This document shows positions 17,006 through 25,627 of a stretch of DNA of 35,041 nt, piece by piece. This DNA is from Rickettsiales bacterium (GTDB taxonomy: Bacteria; Pseudomonadota; Alphaproteobacteria; Rickettsiales; UBA8987). Made by a program: the position numbers and the translations under genes. The stretch spans positions 1-35,041 of the forward strand of contig JANRLM010000034.1 of assembly GCA_033762595.1 (NCBI GenBank), read 5' to 3'. Under the pieces are notes generated by a model. The model saw only the letters and a list, made by a program, of their open reading frames with translations, did no database searches and was not told the origin of the DNA. The first letter of the stretch is position 1, and each line of letters starts with the position of its first letter.

Positions 17006-18628
17006 CTACTTCTTAGCTGCTTTGATGAATTCTTTGAAAATTGGGTGTGGAGCGAAAGGTCTTGATTTTAACTCAGGGTGAAATTGCACTGCTATAAAAA
17101 ATGGGTGGTTTTTTAACTCAATAATTTCTGGTAGCTTGCCATCTGGTGAAAGGCCTGAAAACACCATTCCACAAGCCTCTAGCTTCTCTTTATAATTAAT
17201 ATTCACTTCATATCTATGGCGATGCCTTTCTGAAATTTCAGTGCTTTGATAAATTTTATGGGCTAAACTGCCCTCTTTTATAACACAATCATAAGCACCT
17301 AAACGCATTGTTCCGCCTAGATTACCACCGATTGAACGGGTTTCCTTCTCATCACCTTTTTGCCATTCTTTCATTAGCCCTACAAGTGGGTCTTTAGCTG
17401 GAGTGAATTCAGAGGAAGTTGCATCTTTAATATTTGCGACATTTCTTGCGGTTTCTATAACTGCCATTTGCATTCCAAAACAAATTCCAAAATATGGAAT
17501 TTTATTTTCCCTAGCATATTTTATTGAGGAAATCTTACCCTCAGAGCCTTCATTACCAAACGCCCCCGGCACTAAAATTGCATCAACACCCTCAAATTCT
17601 TTTGCGATATTATCATCATTAAAAAGCCGTGAATTAACCCACTTCACTTTCACCTTCACATCATTGGCAATGCCAGCGTGGCAAAGGGCTTCCATAATAG
17701 ATTTATAGGAATCCGCAAGGGCAGTATATTTACCAACTATCGCAACACATACTTCGCCATCTTTAGGATTACTGATTTTTTCTGAGATTTCTTCCCATAT
17801 AGCAAGGTTAGGCTTTGATTCAAAATCCAAACCAAATTTTTTTAGAATCTGCACATCAAGCCCTTCTTTGTGATATTCCGTTGGCACTTTGTATATGCTA
17901 TCAATATCACGGGCTTCTATAACCCTCTCTGGCTTTAGGTTACAGAACAAAGCGATTTTTTGTTTATCAGATTGTGAGATTGGGTATTCGGTTCTACAAA
18001 GTAAAATATCTGGCTGAATACCAATGCTTCTAAGCTCTTTTACTGAATGTTGTGTTGGCTTGGTTTTAAGTTCTTTCGCGGCTGAAATATAAGGAACAAG
18101 CGTTAGATGAAGGTAAAGAGTGTTCTCCTCACCAAGCTCATTGCCAAGCTGCCTGATGGCTTCAAAGAAAGGCAAAGCCTCAATATCGCCAACCGTTCCT
18201 CCAATTTCACAGATTAGAAAATCAACGCCAATAACATCAGCAGTGATAAATTCTTTAATTAAATTTGTAACGTGAGGAATAACTTGAACAGTTGCACCCA
18301 AATAATCCCCTCGCCTTTCTTTTGCGAGTAGGTTGGAGTAAATTCTGCCAGAAGTAACGCTATCACTTTTTCTTGCGCTAACATTGGTGAATCTCTCATA
18401 ATGCCCTAAATCCAAATCTGTTTCTGCACCATCATCGGTTACAAAAACCTCTCCGTGCTGAATTGGATTCATTGTGCCGGGGTCAATATTAAGATACGGA
18501 TCAAGTTTTCTAAGGCGAACATTATAACCCCTTGCCTGCAACAAAGCCCCAAGGCTTGCAGAGGCAATGCCCTTCCCAAGTGATGAAACCACCCCACCAG
18601 TTATGAATATGTATTTTGTTTTACTCAT
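17006..18628 (-). CDS. pyrG: CTP synthase
   Basis: PyrG aminates UTP to CTP using glutamine and ATP. The 540-residue enzyme has the N-terminal synthetase domain ([23 protein letters not shown], then the [23 protein letters not shown] region). The C-terminal class I glutamine amidotransferase domain has Cys383 in GICFGMQ and the His517/Glu519 pair in QFHPE. It ends with the usual [14 protein letters not shown]. It follows an unrecognised gene by 8 bp on the same strand. In many bacteria pyrG is followed by kdsA or eno; neither is seen here. Confidence 0.98.
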   Translation of the reverse strand: MSKTKYIFITGGVVSSLGKGIASASLGALLQARGYNVRLRKLDPYLNIDPGTMNPIQHGEVFVTDDGAETDLDLGHYERFTNVSARKSDSVTSGRIYSNLLAKERRGDYLGATVQVIPHVTNLIKEFITADVIGVDFLICEIGGTVGDIEALPFFEAIRQLGNELGEENTLYLHLTLVPYISAAKELKTKPTQHSVKELRSIGIQPDILLCRTEYPISQSDKQKIALFCNLKPERVIEARDIDSIYKVPTEYHKEGLDVQILKKFGLDFESKPNLAIWEEISEKISNPKDGEVCVAIVGKYTALADSYKSIMEALCHAGIANDVKVKVKWVNSRLFNDDNIAKEFEGVDAILVPGAFGNEGSEGKISSIKYARENKIPYFGICFGMQMAVIETARNVANIKDATSSEFTPAKDPLVGLMKEWQKGDEKETRSIGGNLGGTMRLGAYDCVIKEGSLAHKIYQSTEISERHRHRYEVNINYKEKLEACGMVFSGLSPDGKLPEIIELKNHPFFIAVQFHPELKSRPFAPHPIFKEFIKAAKK

Positions 18629-18636
18629 TTAATTAT

Positions 18637-19236
18637 TTATCTCGCTTTTGTTTTCTTAATTTTGTGAAGTTTAAGCATATTTTCATCATAAACACCGCCA
18701 AAATCAATACGCCCAATATCTGCAAGGCGGATAATTATTTTTCTATCGTCGTAAGAATATTTATCACCAATTAAACGAAGCAACATAAATTCTTCATCAA
18801 TATCTTGCACTTGGCCAAAATAAAAATCATTCGCGGTTTTGGCATCATAAACTGAAATATGGCCAAAAAGTGAATTTATAGTTTTTATAACCTTAAAAAA
18901 ATGATTGTGAATATTGATATTAGAGATTTTTTCAAGCGGATTTGCGTTATTTTTTGATTTTTCTTCAAGAAGAATTTCCAATTGCTCAAGCAACTCGCCT
19001 TCCCAAGAGAGAGTTGCGAGATTATCATAAAAAAGCAGAGAAAACCCATCAAAACCGCCACTATCAGGCAGAATTTTACGAGCTAAAATCATAATTTCAC
19101 TAACATCAAGAATTTGACACAGGAAAGCATCAGAAGGGTGTTCTAGGCTAATTTCGCAGAAATTTTTAGATTTCTTGAGGCTATCCAGCGATTTTCTAAG
19201 AATTGATGGCGATATGGTATTTTCAAGCGTTTTCAT
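18637..19236 (-). CDS. Hypothetical protein co-directional with pyrG
   Basis: I do not recognise this 199-residue protein. It is acidic to neutral, with no signal peptide or membrane helix. The N-terminal 130 residues look mixed alpha/beta with leucine-rich helices. From about residue 130 the pattern is a run of short beta strands (FYFGQVQDID, EFMLLRLIGD, KIIIRLADIGRIDF, then GGVYDENMLKLH). This is reminiscent of a small Sm-like or SH3-like barrel seen at the end of several uncharacterised bacterial proteins; that resemblance is only by eye. It lies 8 bp upstream of pyrG on the same strand and is divergent from hisZ, so it is probably the first gene of a pyrG operon. Confidence 0.8.
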   Translation of the reverse strand: MKTLENTISPSILRKSLDSLKKSKNFCEISLEHPSDAFLCQILDVSEIMILARKILPDSGGFDGFSLLFYDNLATLSWEGELLEQLEILLEEKSKNNANPLEKISNINIHNHFFKVIKTINSLFGHISVYDAKTANDFYFGQVQDIDEEFMLLRLIGDKYSYDDRKIIIRLADIGRIDFGGVYDENMLKLHKIKKTKAR

Positions 19237-19314
19237 TGATTGTAATTTTTATTTCAATTTATAATAAATTGCTTTAATAAATTTACAATAAAAACAACTT
19301 AAAACTAAATTCCT

Positions 19315-20271
19315 TTGAATAGTCCGAAAAATCTTCTGCCTTCAGGTTTTTATGATCAAATATCTGAAATGGCTTTCAAAGAACTTGAAACCAACTTGCA
19401 AATCATCAAGCTTTTCAGGCGTGAGGGCTTTAATTTCGTTCGCCCATCTATTATGGAGTTTGAGCAATCTTTGGATAAAAATCACTCCTCAGAGTTTTTC
19501 AAAGTTACTGATCCAATTTCTGGTAAAATGATGGTTTTGCGAAATGATATTACCCCGCAAATTGCGAGAATTATTAAGGATAGATTTGAGATTGAAATCA
19601 TCAAAAAGCCAATAAAAATCTCATATTCAGGGCAGGTTTTTAGAAAAAACGGCAAAGGTAAATTCGCAGAAAGGCAGATTACCCAAACTGGTTTAGAGCT
19701 AATAAATGAAAGTGATATTTCCGCTGATTCAAAAATTTTAGAGATAATTTATAAAGCCCTCAAAACTCTAAAAATTAATAGTTTTACCATAGATTTTTGT
19801 ATCCCATCTTTGCTGTTAAATTTTTTAGGAATGGTTGAAAATTCAAAATATAAATTAATTAAAAAAGCGATTGAAGATAAGAATCTGAATTATCTTCAAT
19901 CCCTTCCAGAAACCAAGCAAATAGCAAAAATTATCAAGAAATGCGATGAAGCATCTGATGCGAAAGAAGCGATAAAAATACTTGCAGAAATTAATAAAAA
20001 ACTGCCAAAAGATGTTGAATTTATAATCAAAAATTTAGAGCTTATTATAAAAGATTTACTAAAAAAAATTGGTAATTTCAAACTTAGCTTGAACATCTTT
20101 GAAGCTAAGAATTTCCATTATCACACAGGGGTTTGTTATAGCATAATTTCTGATGATAATTATGAGGAGATTGTTCGTGGTGGCAGATATAAAATTAAAA
20201 TCAGTAAGGAAAAATCCGTTGAGGCAGTCGGTGCAACAATAATTCTAAATTCAGTTCTAAGGTGTGGTTGA
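19315..20271 (+). CDS. hisZ: ATP phosphoribosyltransferase regulatory subunit HisZ
   Basis: HisZ is a paralogue of the histidyl-tRNA synthetase core that lacks aminoacylation. It binds the short form of HisG to form the first, feedback-inhibited enzyme of histidine synthesis. The 318-residue protein has LLPSGFYD near its N terminus, the RNDITPQIAR segment (HisZ-like rather than the R-P-E-G-T of HisRS), QVFRKNGKGKFAERQITQTGLELI, and no anticodon-binding domain. The start is unusual: the family N terminus requires a TTG at 19315 (or an ATT two codons earlier), since an in-frame stop lies at 19306-19308 and the first ATG is at residue 19. murC starts 3 bp after the stop. No other his gene is present. 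Confidence 0.88.
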   Translation: MNSPKNLLPSGFYDQISEMAFKELETNLQIIKLFRREGFNFVRPSIMEFEQSLDKNHSSEFFKVTDPISGKMMVLRNDITPQIARIIKDRFEIEIIKKPIKISYSGQVFRKNGKGKFAERQITQTGLELINESDISADSKILEIIYKALKTLKINSFTIDFCIPSLLLNFLGMVENSKYKLIKKAIEDKNLNYLQSLPETKQIAKIIKKCDEASDAKEAIKILAEINKKLPKDVEFIIKNLELIIKDLLKKIGNFKLSLNIFEAKNFHYHTGVCYSIISDDNYEEIVRGGRYKIKISKEKSVEAVGATIILNSVLRCG

Positions 20272-20274
20272 TTT

Positions 20275-21717
20275 ATGATAAACTCAAACAAAAAATATTC
20301 TTCACTTCGCTTTATTCCCTTTGATATTGGCACAATTCATATGATTGGAATTGGCGGAATTGGTATGAGTGGTATTGCTGAAATTCTGCATAATATGGGC
20401 TATAAAGTGCAGGGTTCAGATATATCTGAAAATTATAATGTAAAAAGGCTACAAGCCTTGGGTATCAAGGTTTTTATTGGGCATAATAAGGAAAATATTA
20501 CTGGTGCTTCTGTAGTTGTGAAATCAACCGCGGTGCAGGCTGATAACCCTGAGATTATCGCCTCAAAAGCAGAAAATCTGCCGATTGTAGCTCGTTCTGA
20601 AATGCTTGCGGAACTCACTCGCCTTAAGGCAACCATCGCAATTGCTGGTTCGCACGGCAAAACCACTACTACTTCAATGATAGCACACATACTTGATTTT
20701 GCGGGGCTTTCGCCCACTATAATTAATGGTGGTATTATCAATAGCATTGGCTCAAATGCTCGGCTTGGAAGTGGTGATTGGCTGGTTGCGGAAGCTGATG
20801 AAAGTGATGGAACCTTCATCAAAATCCCCTCTACAATCGGCGTAATTACTAACATTGACCCTGAGCATATGGATTATTGGGGCAGCGTTGAAAAACTTGA
20901 AGAAGGCTTCAGGGCATTCCTAGCAAGGCTTCCATTTTATGGGTTTGCAGTGGTTAATAAAGATCACTCGCTTGCTTATAAAATCGCAAAATCAACTGAG
21001 AATAGAAAAATTTTATATTACTCAATGATTGATAAAGATGCTGATATTTATGGCTATAATCTTGAGTTTCAAGAAGGCTACAGCCTTTATAATATTGATA
21101 TAAGTGATAATCTTTCAAGCACAAACAACAAGGAAACTTATCAAGTTAAACTCCCTTGTTTTGGCAAGCATAATATTGAAAACTCGCTTGCTGCCATTGC
21201 GGTTGGCTTAAGTATTAATATTCCGATTGAGAAAATTATTGAAGCATTGGCGAATTTCTCAGGCGTAAAACGCAGATTTACTATAACTGGGGTTACAAAT
21301 GGGGTTACAATAGTTGATGATTACGCCCACCACCCAGAGGAAATTAAAGCAACGCTTTCCGCTGGCAAACATTTTCAGCACGGCAAAAAAGGTAAGGTTA
21401 TAGCGGTTATGCAACCGCATAGATATACTAGACTTAATGATTTATTCTCTGATTTTGTGAATAGTTTTTCTTCCGCTGATTATGTTATAATCACTGAAAT
21501 GTATTCCGCAGGTGAAACCCCGATTGAAAATGTGAATCACCACCGCCTAGCCGAAGAAGTTAGAAAAACAGGTAAGCAAGCGGTTTCTCTCAATTCAGAT
21601 TCTGATTTGGCAAAAACCCTAAAAGATGTTATAGAACAAGGGGATATTGTAATTTGTATGGGTGCTGGAACAATCACTTATATGGCAGCAAAACTCCCTC
21701 AGGCTTTAGAAAATTAG
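20275..21717 (+). CDS. murC: UDP-N-acetylmuramate--L-alanine ligase
   Basis: MurC adds the first amino acid, L-Ala, to UDP-MurNAc in peptidoglycan synthesis, using ATP. The 480-residue protein has the N-terminal nucleotide-binding HMIGIGGIGMSGIAE (22-36), the ATP loop AGSHGKTTTT (124-133), VVDDYAHHPEEI in the central/C-terminal region, QPHRYTRL and the closing ICMGAGTITY. Length is normal. It begins 3 bp after hisZ. It is not in a classical mur/fts cluster: neither murG nor murB/ddl flanks it. Confidence 0.97.
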   Translation: MINSNKKYSSLRFIPFDIGTIHMIGIGGIGMSGIAEILHNMGYKVQGSDISENYNVKRLQALGIKVFIGHNKENITGASVVVKSTAVQADNPEIIASKAENLPIVARSEMLAELTRLKATIAIAGSHGKTTTTSMIAHILDFAGLSPTIINGGIINSIGSNARLGSGDWLVAEADESDGTFIKIPSTIGVITNIDPEHMDYWGSVEKLEEGFRAFLARLPFYGFAVVNKDHSLAYKIAKSTENRKILYYSMIDKDADIYGYNLEFQEGYSLYNIDISDNLSSTNNKETYQVKLPCFGKHNIENSLAAIAVGLSINIPIEKIIEALANFSGVKRRFTITGVTNGVTIVDDYAHHPEEIKATLSAGKHFQHGKKGKVIAVMQPHRYTRLNDLFSDFVNSFSSADYVIITEMYSAGETPIENVNHHRLAEEVRKTGKQAVSLNSDSDLAKTLKDVIEQGDIVICMGAGTITYMAAKLPQALEN

Positions 21718-21833
21718 CAAAAGTAAAGCAAAAAATTTTCTCCCTCAACAAGTAAATAAGTGGTAAATTTACATAATTGAATTACAATTCAAGATTGTTA
21801 TAGCTTAATTAGTGTAATTAGTTACCCCTAAAA

Positions 21834-21944
21834 ATGTCCAAGCAAAATAATAAAGATAACCAAAAGAATAATTCCAAAAAGCAAAATTTGGCAAAAGCCC
21901 TGCGTGATAATTTGCATAGAAGAAAATCTTCTGATAAAAAATAA
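21834..21944 (+). CDS. Tiny basic protein with LAKALRDNLHRRK motif
   Basis: A 36-residue ORF (ATG 21834, TAA 21942-21944) encodes a Lys/Asn-rich peptide ending in a LAKALRDNLHRRK segment. Very short basic proteins with an ALRxNLxRRK motif are, as I recall, found in many alphaproteobacteria, often near murA. This recollection supports it being real rather than random. The next small gene begins 15 bp later on the same strand. Function unknown; nucleic acid or ribosome contact is plausible from charge only. Confidence 0.6.
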   Translation: MSKQNNKDNQKNNSKKQNLAKALRDNLHRRKSSDKK

Positions 21945-21959
21945 CAAATTTCTGCCCTA

Positions 21960-22271
21960 ATGTCGCATGACCACGATACAAAATTAGAAAAGATAAGGGC
22001 AAGGCAGAAACGCGATTTGAAAGCGATGGTTCATCGCCAGCATATTGAGGCAGCAGAGCAGGCAAGGGAACAGGGCTATGAATCAGAAGGTTTAATGAAT
22101 GTTGATCCAAATGAAGGGATTGACCAAGATATTGCTGGAAAACTAGGTTCTATGAAACAAGAAATTATACAAAATCATCACGAAAGAGCCAAAAAACTTG
22201 GCGTTATGAGAAGTCGCATTCGCATTGGCAGAAGCAAAGCCAAAGCTCGTGGCAAAGCCTTAGGCTTGTAA
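21960..22271 (+). CDS. Hypothetical small charged protein
   Basis: I do not recognise this 103-residue protein. It is helical in pattern and highly charged. An N-terminal Lys/Arg/Glu-rich half (EKIRARQKRDLKAM, then HIEAAEQAREQG) is followed by an acidic loop (NVDPNEGIDQD). It ends in a strongly basic tail (RSRIRIGRSKAKARGKALGL). No Cys, membrane helix or signal is present. The basic tail suggests binding to nucleic acid or ribosome (inference). It is 15 bp downstream of the 36-residue ORF and 67 bp upstream of the second antitoxin gene. Codon use looks like that of its neighbours. Confidence 0.75.
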   Translation: MSHDHDTKLEKIRARQKRDLKAMVHRQHIEAAEQAREQGYESEGLMNVDPNEGIDQDIAGKLGSMKQEIIQNHHERAKKLGVMRSRIRIGRSKAKARGKALGL

Positions 22272-22338
22272 GTTTCCGCTAAACTACCTATTTATTTTTC
22301 TACTAACTTAGTTTATAATGCCCTTAGGAGAAATAATT

Positions 22339-22569
22339 ATGCAAACAACATTTGAAACAACTATTGAACAACTTCAGCATAGCATTACATCTTACATTGA
22401 TCGCTTCCCAGCTAAAAGCAATATAAGGGTTACTATTGAAGATGTTGATAGCGACGAGGCAGTAAAAAAAAGAATTGAAGCATTCAAACGCATTCAAAAA
22501 GCTTGTGCTGGAATTCGCATTCCTGAAGGGGTTAATATAGACGAACTTGCTAACGAATCAAACCTATAA
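22339..22569 (+). CDS. Putative antitoxin of PIN toxin module 2
   Basis: A 76-residue protein paired with the PIN toxin that starts 13 bp later. The ATG at 22339 is preferred over the ATG at 22318, because AGGAG (22326-22330) lies 8 bp before it; this also makes its length match the 75-residue antitoxin of module 1. Shared parts are VTIEDVD in the middle, a charged helix (VKKRIEAFKRIQKA), and the C-terminal tail VNIDELANESNL. The N terminus (TTFETTIEQLQHSI) is different from copy 1. No standard DNA-binding fold is evident. The antitoxin role is inferred from gene order and the paralogous arrangement. Confidence 0.72.
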   Translation: MQTTFETTIEQLQHSITSYIDRFPAKSNIRVTIEDVDSDEAVKKRIEAFKRIQKACAGIRIPEGVNIDELANESNL

Positions 22570-22582
22570 TTTTTCTAAAAAA

Positions 22583-22981
22583 ATGATTTATCTTGATACT
22601 AATGTTTTAATTAATTCCATTTTGGATGGAAATAAAAAAAAATTATGTGAAAAGATTTTTCTAGATGCTATAAAAAATAAAAAGCTATTTTCCTCATATC
22701 CTTTGGTTCAAGAAACTTGCTATGTTTTAGCAAAAAATAAGATAGAAAATATCACTATAGAAGACCTATCAAATTTACTTATTGAGTTAAGTGAGGATAT
22801 AAATCTTCAAGAAATATATTATAGAGCATTAAACCTCTCAAGAAAAGTTGGCTTTACAAATATAAATGATTGTATTCACACTGCAATTGCAGAAGCTGAA
22901 TGTGAAGAATTAATAACTTATGATAAAGGATTTAAGAAAATTATTCCTCATACAAACTTAAAAATCACCATTCTTGATTGA
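22583..22981 (+). CDS. PIN-domain ribonuclease toxin (VapC-like), module 2
   Basis: This 132-residue PIN-domain RNase toxin has the acidic residues D5 (MIYLDTN), E44 (LVQET), D96 (NINDCIH) and D114 (ITYDKGF). These match the first toxin at every position, and both close with LKITIL. The ATG at 22583 gives the canonical N terminus; a longer in-frame start at 22547 would overlap the antitoxin. queA begins 18 bp after the stop. As with module 1, no transposase or integrase remnant flanks it, so how it was duplicated or acquired is not visible. Confidence 0.88.
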   Translation: MIYLDTNVLINSILDGNKKKLCEKIFLDAIKNKKLFSSYPLVQETCYVLAKNKIENITIEDLSNLLIELSEDINLQEIYYRALNLSRKVGFTNINDCIHTAIAEAECEELITYDKGFKKIIPHTNLKITILD

Positions 22982-22999
22982 ATATAATTAGATAGATAA

Positions 23000-24049
23000 A
23001 TGCACAAACTCTCAGATTTTGACTATTATTTGCCGGAAGAATTAATTGCGGAAAAGCCTCTAAAAAATAGAGATGAAAGCAGGCTGCTCCGTTTTGCTGA
23101 AGGCAAAATTTCAGAGCATATTTTCAAAGATATTATAAACTTTGTAACTGCTGGTGATGTTATTGTTTTTAATAATACAAAAGTTATCCCAGCAAGGCTA
23201 GAAGGCAGTGTTAGCAATAGCAAATGCGAAGTAACGCTTCTAAAAATTTTATCAAAAGATAATGAAAAAACTATCTGGAGTGCCTTTTGTAAGCCAGCTA
23301 AAAAATTCATTATTGGTAATTCTTTTGAAATTGCAGATGAGTTTAAGGCAAAAATTATCGCAAAGAATTTTGGTGAAATACAGCTTGAATTTAATTTATC
23401 AGAAATTGAATTTTTCCAAAAACTCGCAAAATATGGATCAATGCCCCTGCCCCCTTATATCGCAAAAAAACGCAAACCCGATGAAAGCGATAAGGAAAAT
23501 TATCAAACAATTTATGCTGAAAAAGAGGGTTCAGTTGCAGCCCCAACGGCAGGCTTGCACTTCACAGAAGAATTGCTTGAAAGACTCAAAAATAAAGGGG
23601 TCATCTTAAGTTTTATAACCCTAAATGTTGGTGCTGGCACTTTTCTACCAGTAAAAGTTGATAATATTACCGATCACAAAATGCACAGCGAATATTTTGA
23701 AATCTCTGACGAAACCGCAAACACAATAAATCAAGCCAAAAAACAAGGCAAAAAAATTATTGTGGTTGGCACAACTTCACTAAGAGCTTTAGAATCAGCA
23801 CCCTTTGAAAATGGCGAAATAAAAGGCTTTTTTGGCGATACAGATATTTTTATTTATCCTTCATATAAATTCAAAATACCTGATTTTTTAATCACAAATT
23901 TTCATTTGCCAAAATCTACACTGATGATGTTAGTAAGTGCTTTTATCGGCTATGAAAATACCAAAAAATTATATGAATTTGCGGTGCAAAATAAATACAG
24001 ATTTTTCTCATATGGCGATGCCTGCCTGCTAGAACTCAAAAAATTTTGA
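23000..24049 (+). CDS. queA: S-adenosylmethionine:tRNA ribosyltransferase-isomerase
   Basis: QueA transfers and rearranges the ribosyl part of S-adenosylmethionine onto 7-aminomethyl-7-deazaguanine in tRNA, giving epoxyqueuosine. The 349-residue protein is full length. It has DFDYYLPEELIAEKPLKNRDESRLL at the N terminus, FNNTKVIPARL, AAPTAGLHFTEELLERL (the family hallmark), VGTTSLRALES and TNFHLPKSTLMMLVSAF. Gene tgt does not follow. It lies 18 bp after the second PIN toxin and 52 bp before the histidine kinase. Confidence 0.97.
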   Translation: MHKLSDFDYYLPEELIAEKPLKNRDESRLLRFAEGKISEHIFKDIINFVTAGDVIVFNNTKVIPARLEGSVSNSKCEVTLLKILSKDNEKTIWSAFCKPAKKFIIGNSFEIADEFKAKIIAKNFGEIQLEFNLSEIEFFQKLAKYGSMPLPPYIAKKRKPDESDKENYQTIYAEKEGSVAAPTAGLHFTEELLERLKNKGVILSFITLNVGAGTFLPVKVDNITDHKMHSEYFEISDETANTINQAKKQGKKIIVVGTTSLRALESAPFENGEIKGFFGDTDIFIYPSYKFKIPDFLITNFHLPKSTLMMLVSAFIGYENTKKLYEFAVQNKYRFFSYGDACLLELKKF

Positions 24050-24101
24050 TTAAAATAAATTTGGTTATTAGAATAATTTGTCTTCCAACCAATATTTTTT
24101 A

Positions 24102-25616
24102 ATGCTTTTTAATAGGCTAAATAAGTTTTTTCTTCAGCTTGCGATTAGAAAAAAAATCCTATTCATTGTAATTTTTACAAGTTTTATCTCAATAATTTTC
24201 GTTCTTGGGTTTTTTATTTATTTTTCTACCGCAAGAATCAAGGAAAACCTTATTCAAGAAATGCAAGTTCTAGCAGAGCTAGTTGGCAATAGAAGCACCG
24301 TTGCAATTGAATTTTATGATGAAAGAACCGCAAAGGAAAATCTAACCGCTCTCTCTGTTAGAAAATCAGTGCGAACCGCCTGCCTTTATAACGCAAGTGA
24401 GGAGCTTTTTGTTGAATATCACAGAGAGGATAAAAATAAAATTCCTTGTAAAAATATTTTTCTAACAGGTCATGAATTTGAAGGAAAATATCTCAATGTT
24501 TTTTATACTATAAAAATCAAAGATGATTTAATTGGTTATGTCAATATAACCTCTGACTTGAAAGATGTTGATAAAGCAATAGAAAAATATCTCATATATA
24601 GCTTGCTTGCCCTTATAATTGGTGTGATTATAGCTTATGTTGTTTCTAAGGCGTTTTCTAAGGTGATTGATAGGCCTATAAATCGCTTATTCCTTGCCTC
24701 TCGTGAAGTTACTGAGCAAGGCAATTATGATATAGTTGTAAAGAAAAAAACTAATGATGAGCTTGGTGTTTTAGTTGATGCTTTTAATGAAATGTTGCTT
24801 CAAATTAAAATCAGGGAAAACGCCGTTAAAGAAGCAAATTCTAACCTTGAAAATAAAGTTTTTGAAAGAACTAAAGAACTTGAAAAAGCCAAGCAAATTG
24901 CAGAAAGAGCCAATGAAGCAAAATCAGAATTTTTGGCAAATATGAGCCACGAACTTAGAACGCCAATGCATGCAATCCTCAGTTTTGCTGAATTTGGTAG
25001 AACAGAATTTGATAAAGTTGATAGAGATGAACTAAAAAATTATTTCAATAAAATTGAAACAAGTGGCAAAAGGCTTTTAACTTTGCTTAATAATTTGCTT
25101 GATTTATCTAAACTTGAATCAGGTAAGATGACCTTCAACATTAAAGCTAATAACATTGAAGTACCTCTAAATTCAGTAATTAGTGAGTTTCAAAAATTAC
25201 TTGATAATAAAAAGCTTAGAATTTCAGTTAGTAAGCAAGATGCTAAAATGATAGCATATTTTGATAATCAAAAAATGGTGCAGGTTTTCTCTAATTTAAT
25301 TTCAAACGCCATTAAATTTTCTCCAAATGGTGGGTTTATAAAAATTGATTTCAAACTCACGCAAGCTGGCAACTTTCTTATTTGTTCAATTTCTGATCAA
25401 GGCGTTGGAATTCCAACTGAGGAGCTTGAGACAATTTTTGATAAATTTGTTCAAAGTAGCAAAACAAAATCAGGTGCAGGTGGCACAGGCCTTGGGCTTT
25501 CTATTGTTAAAGAAATTATCCAAGGGCAAGGTGGTGATATTTGGTGTAAAAATTCGGAATATGGCGGAGCAATTTTTTCCTTCACAATTCCAACGCAACC
25601 AGCTAAAATCATATAG
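24102..25616 (+). CDS. Membrane sensor histidine kinase (CHASE8-like, HAMP, HisKA, HATPase_c)
   Basis: A 504-residue two-component sensor. Helices at about 19-41 and 164-182 bracket a periplasmic region of about 120 residues. That region fits the CHASE8 pattern (RSTVAIEFYDERTAKENLTAL, then ACLYNASEELFVEY). A HAMP linker follows (about 183-240), then a coiled coil, HisKA with the phospho-acceptor His283 in SHELRTPMHAIL, and the ATPase domain with N402 (ISNAIKF), SDQGVGIP and GTGLGLS. I chose the ATG at 24102; a TTG eight codons upstream is open. The next gene's Shine-Dalgarno overlaps this stop codon, so kinase and regulator are coupled. The ligand is unknown. Confidence 0.92.
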   Translation: MLFNRLNKFFLQLAIRKKILFIVIFTSFISIIFVLGFFIYFSTARIKENLIQEMQVLAELVGNRSTVAIEFYDERTAKENLTALSVRKSVRTACLYNASEELFVEYHREDKNKIPCKNIFLTGHEFEGKYLNVFYTIKIKDDLIGYVNITSDLKDVDKAIEKYLIYSLLALIIGVIIAYVVSKAFSKVIDRPINRLFLASREVTEQGNYDIVVKKKTNDELGVLVDAFNEMLLQIKIRENAVKEANSNLENKVFERTKELEKAKQIAERANEAKSEFLANMSHELRTPMHAILSFAEFGRTEFDKVDRDELKNYFNKIETSGKRLLTLLNNLLDLSKLESGKMTFNIKANNIEVPLNSVISEFQKLLDNKKLRISVSKQDAKMIAYFDNQKMVQVFSNLISNAIKFSPNGGFIKIDFKLTQAGNFLICSISDQGVGIPTEELETIFDKFVQSSKTKSGAGGTGLGLSIVKEIIQGQGGDIWCKNSEYGGAIFSFTIPTQPAKII

Positions 25617-25627
25617 GAGATAAATTT

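Noticed and set aside
19315-20271. Histidyl-tRNA synthetase (HisS)
   Set aside because: It lacks the anticodon-binding domain and has the HisZ-type RNDITPQIAR motif.
20433-20855. 140-residue minus-strand ORF within murC
   Set aside because: It is fully antisense to well-conserved murC codons and looks like a shadow frame.
7086-22981. A genomic island bounded by the two PIN modules
   Set aside because: The genes between are ordinary housekeeping genes with the same composition, and no transposase or integrase remnant is present.
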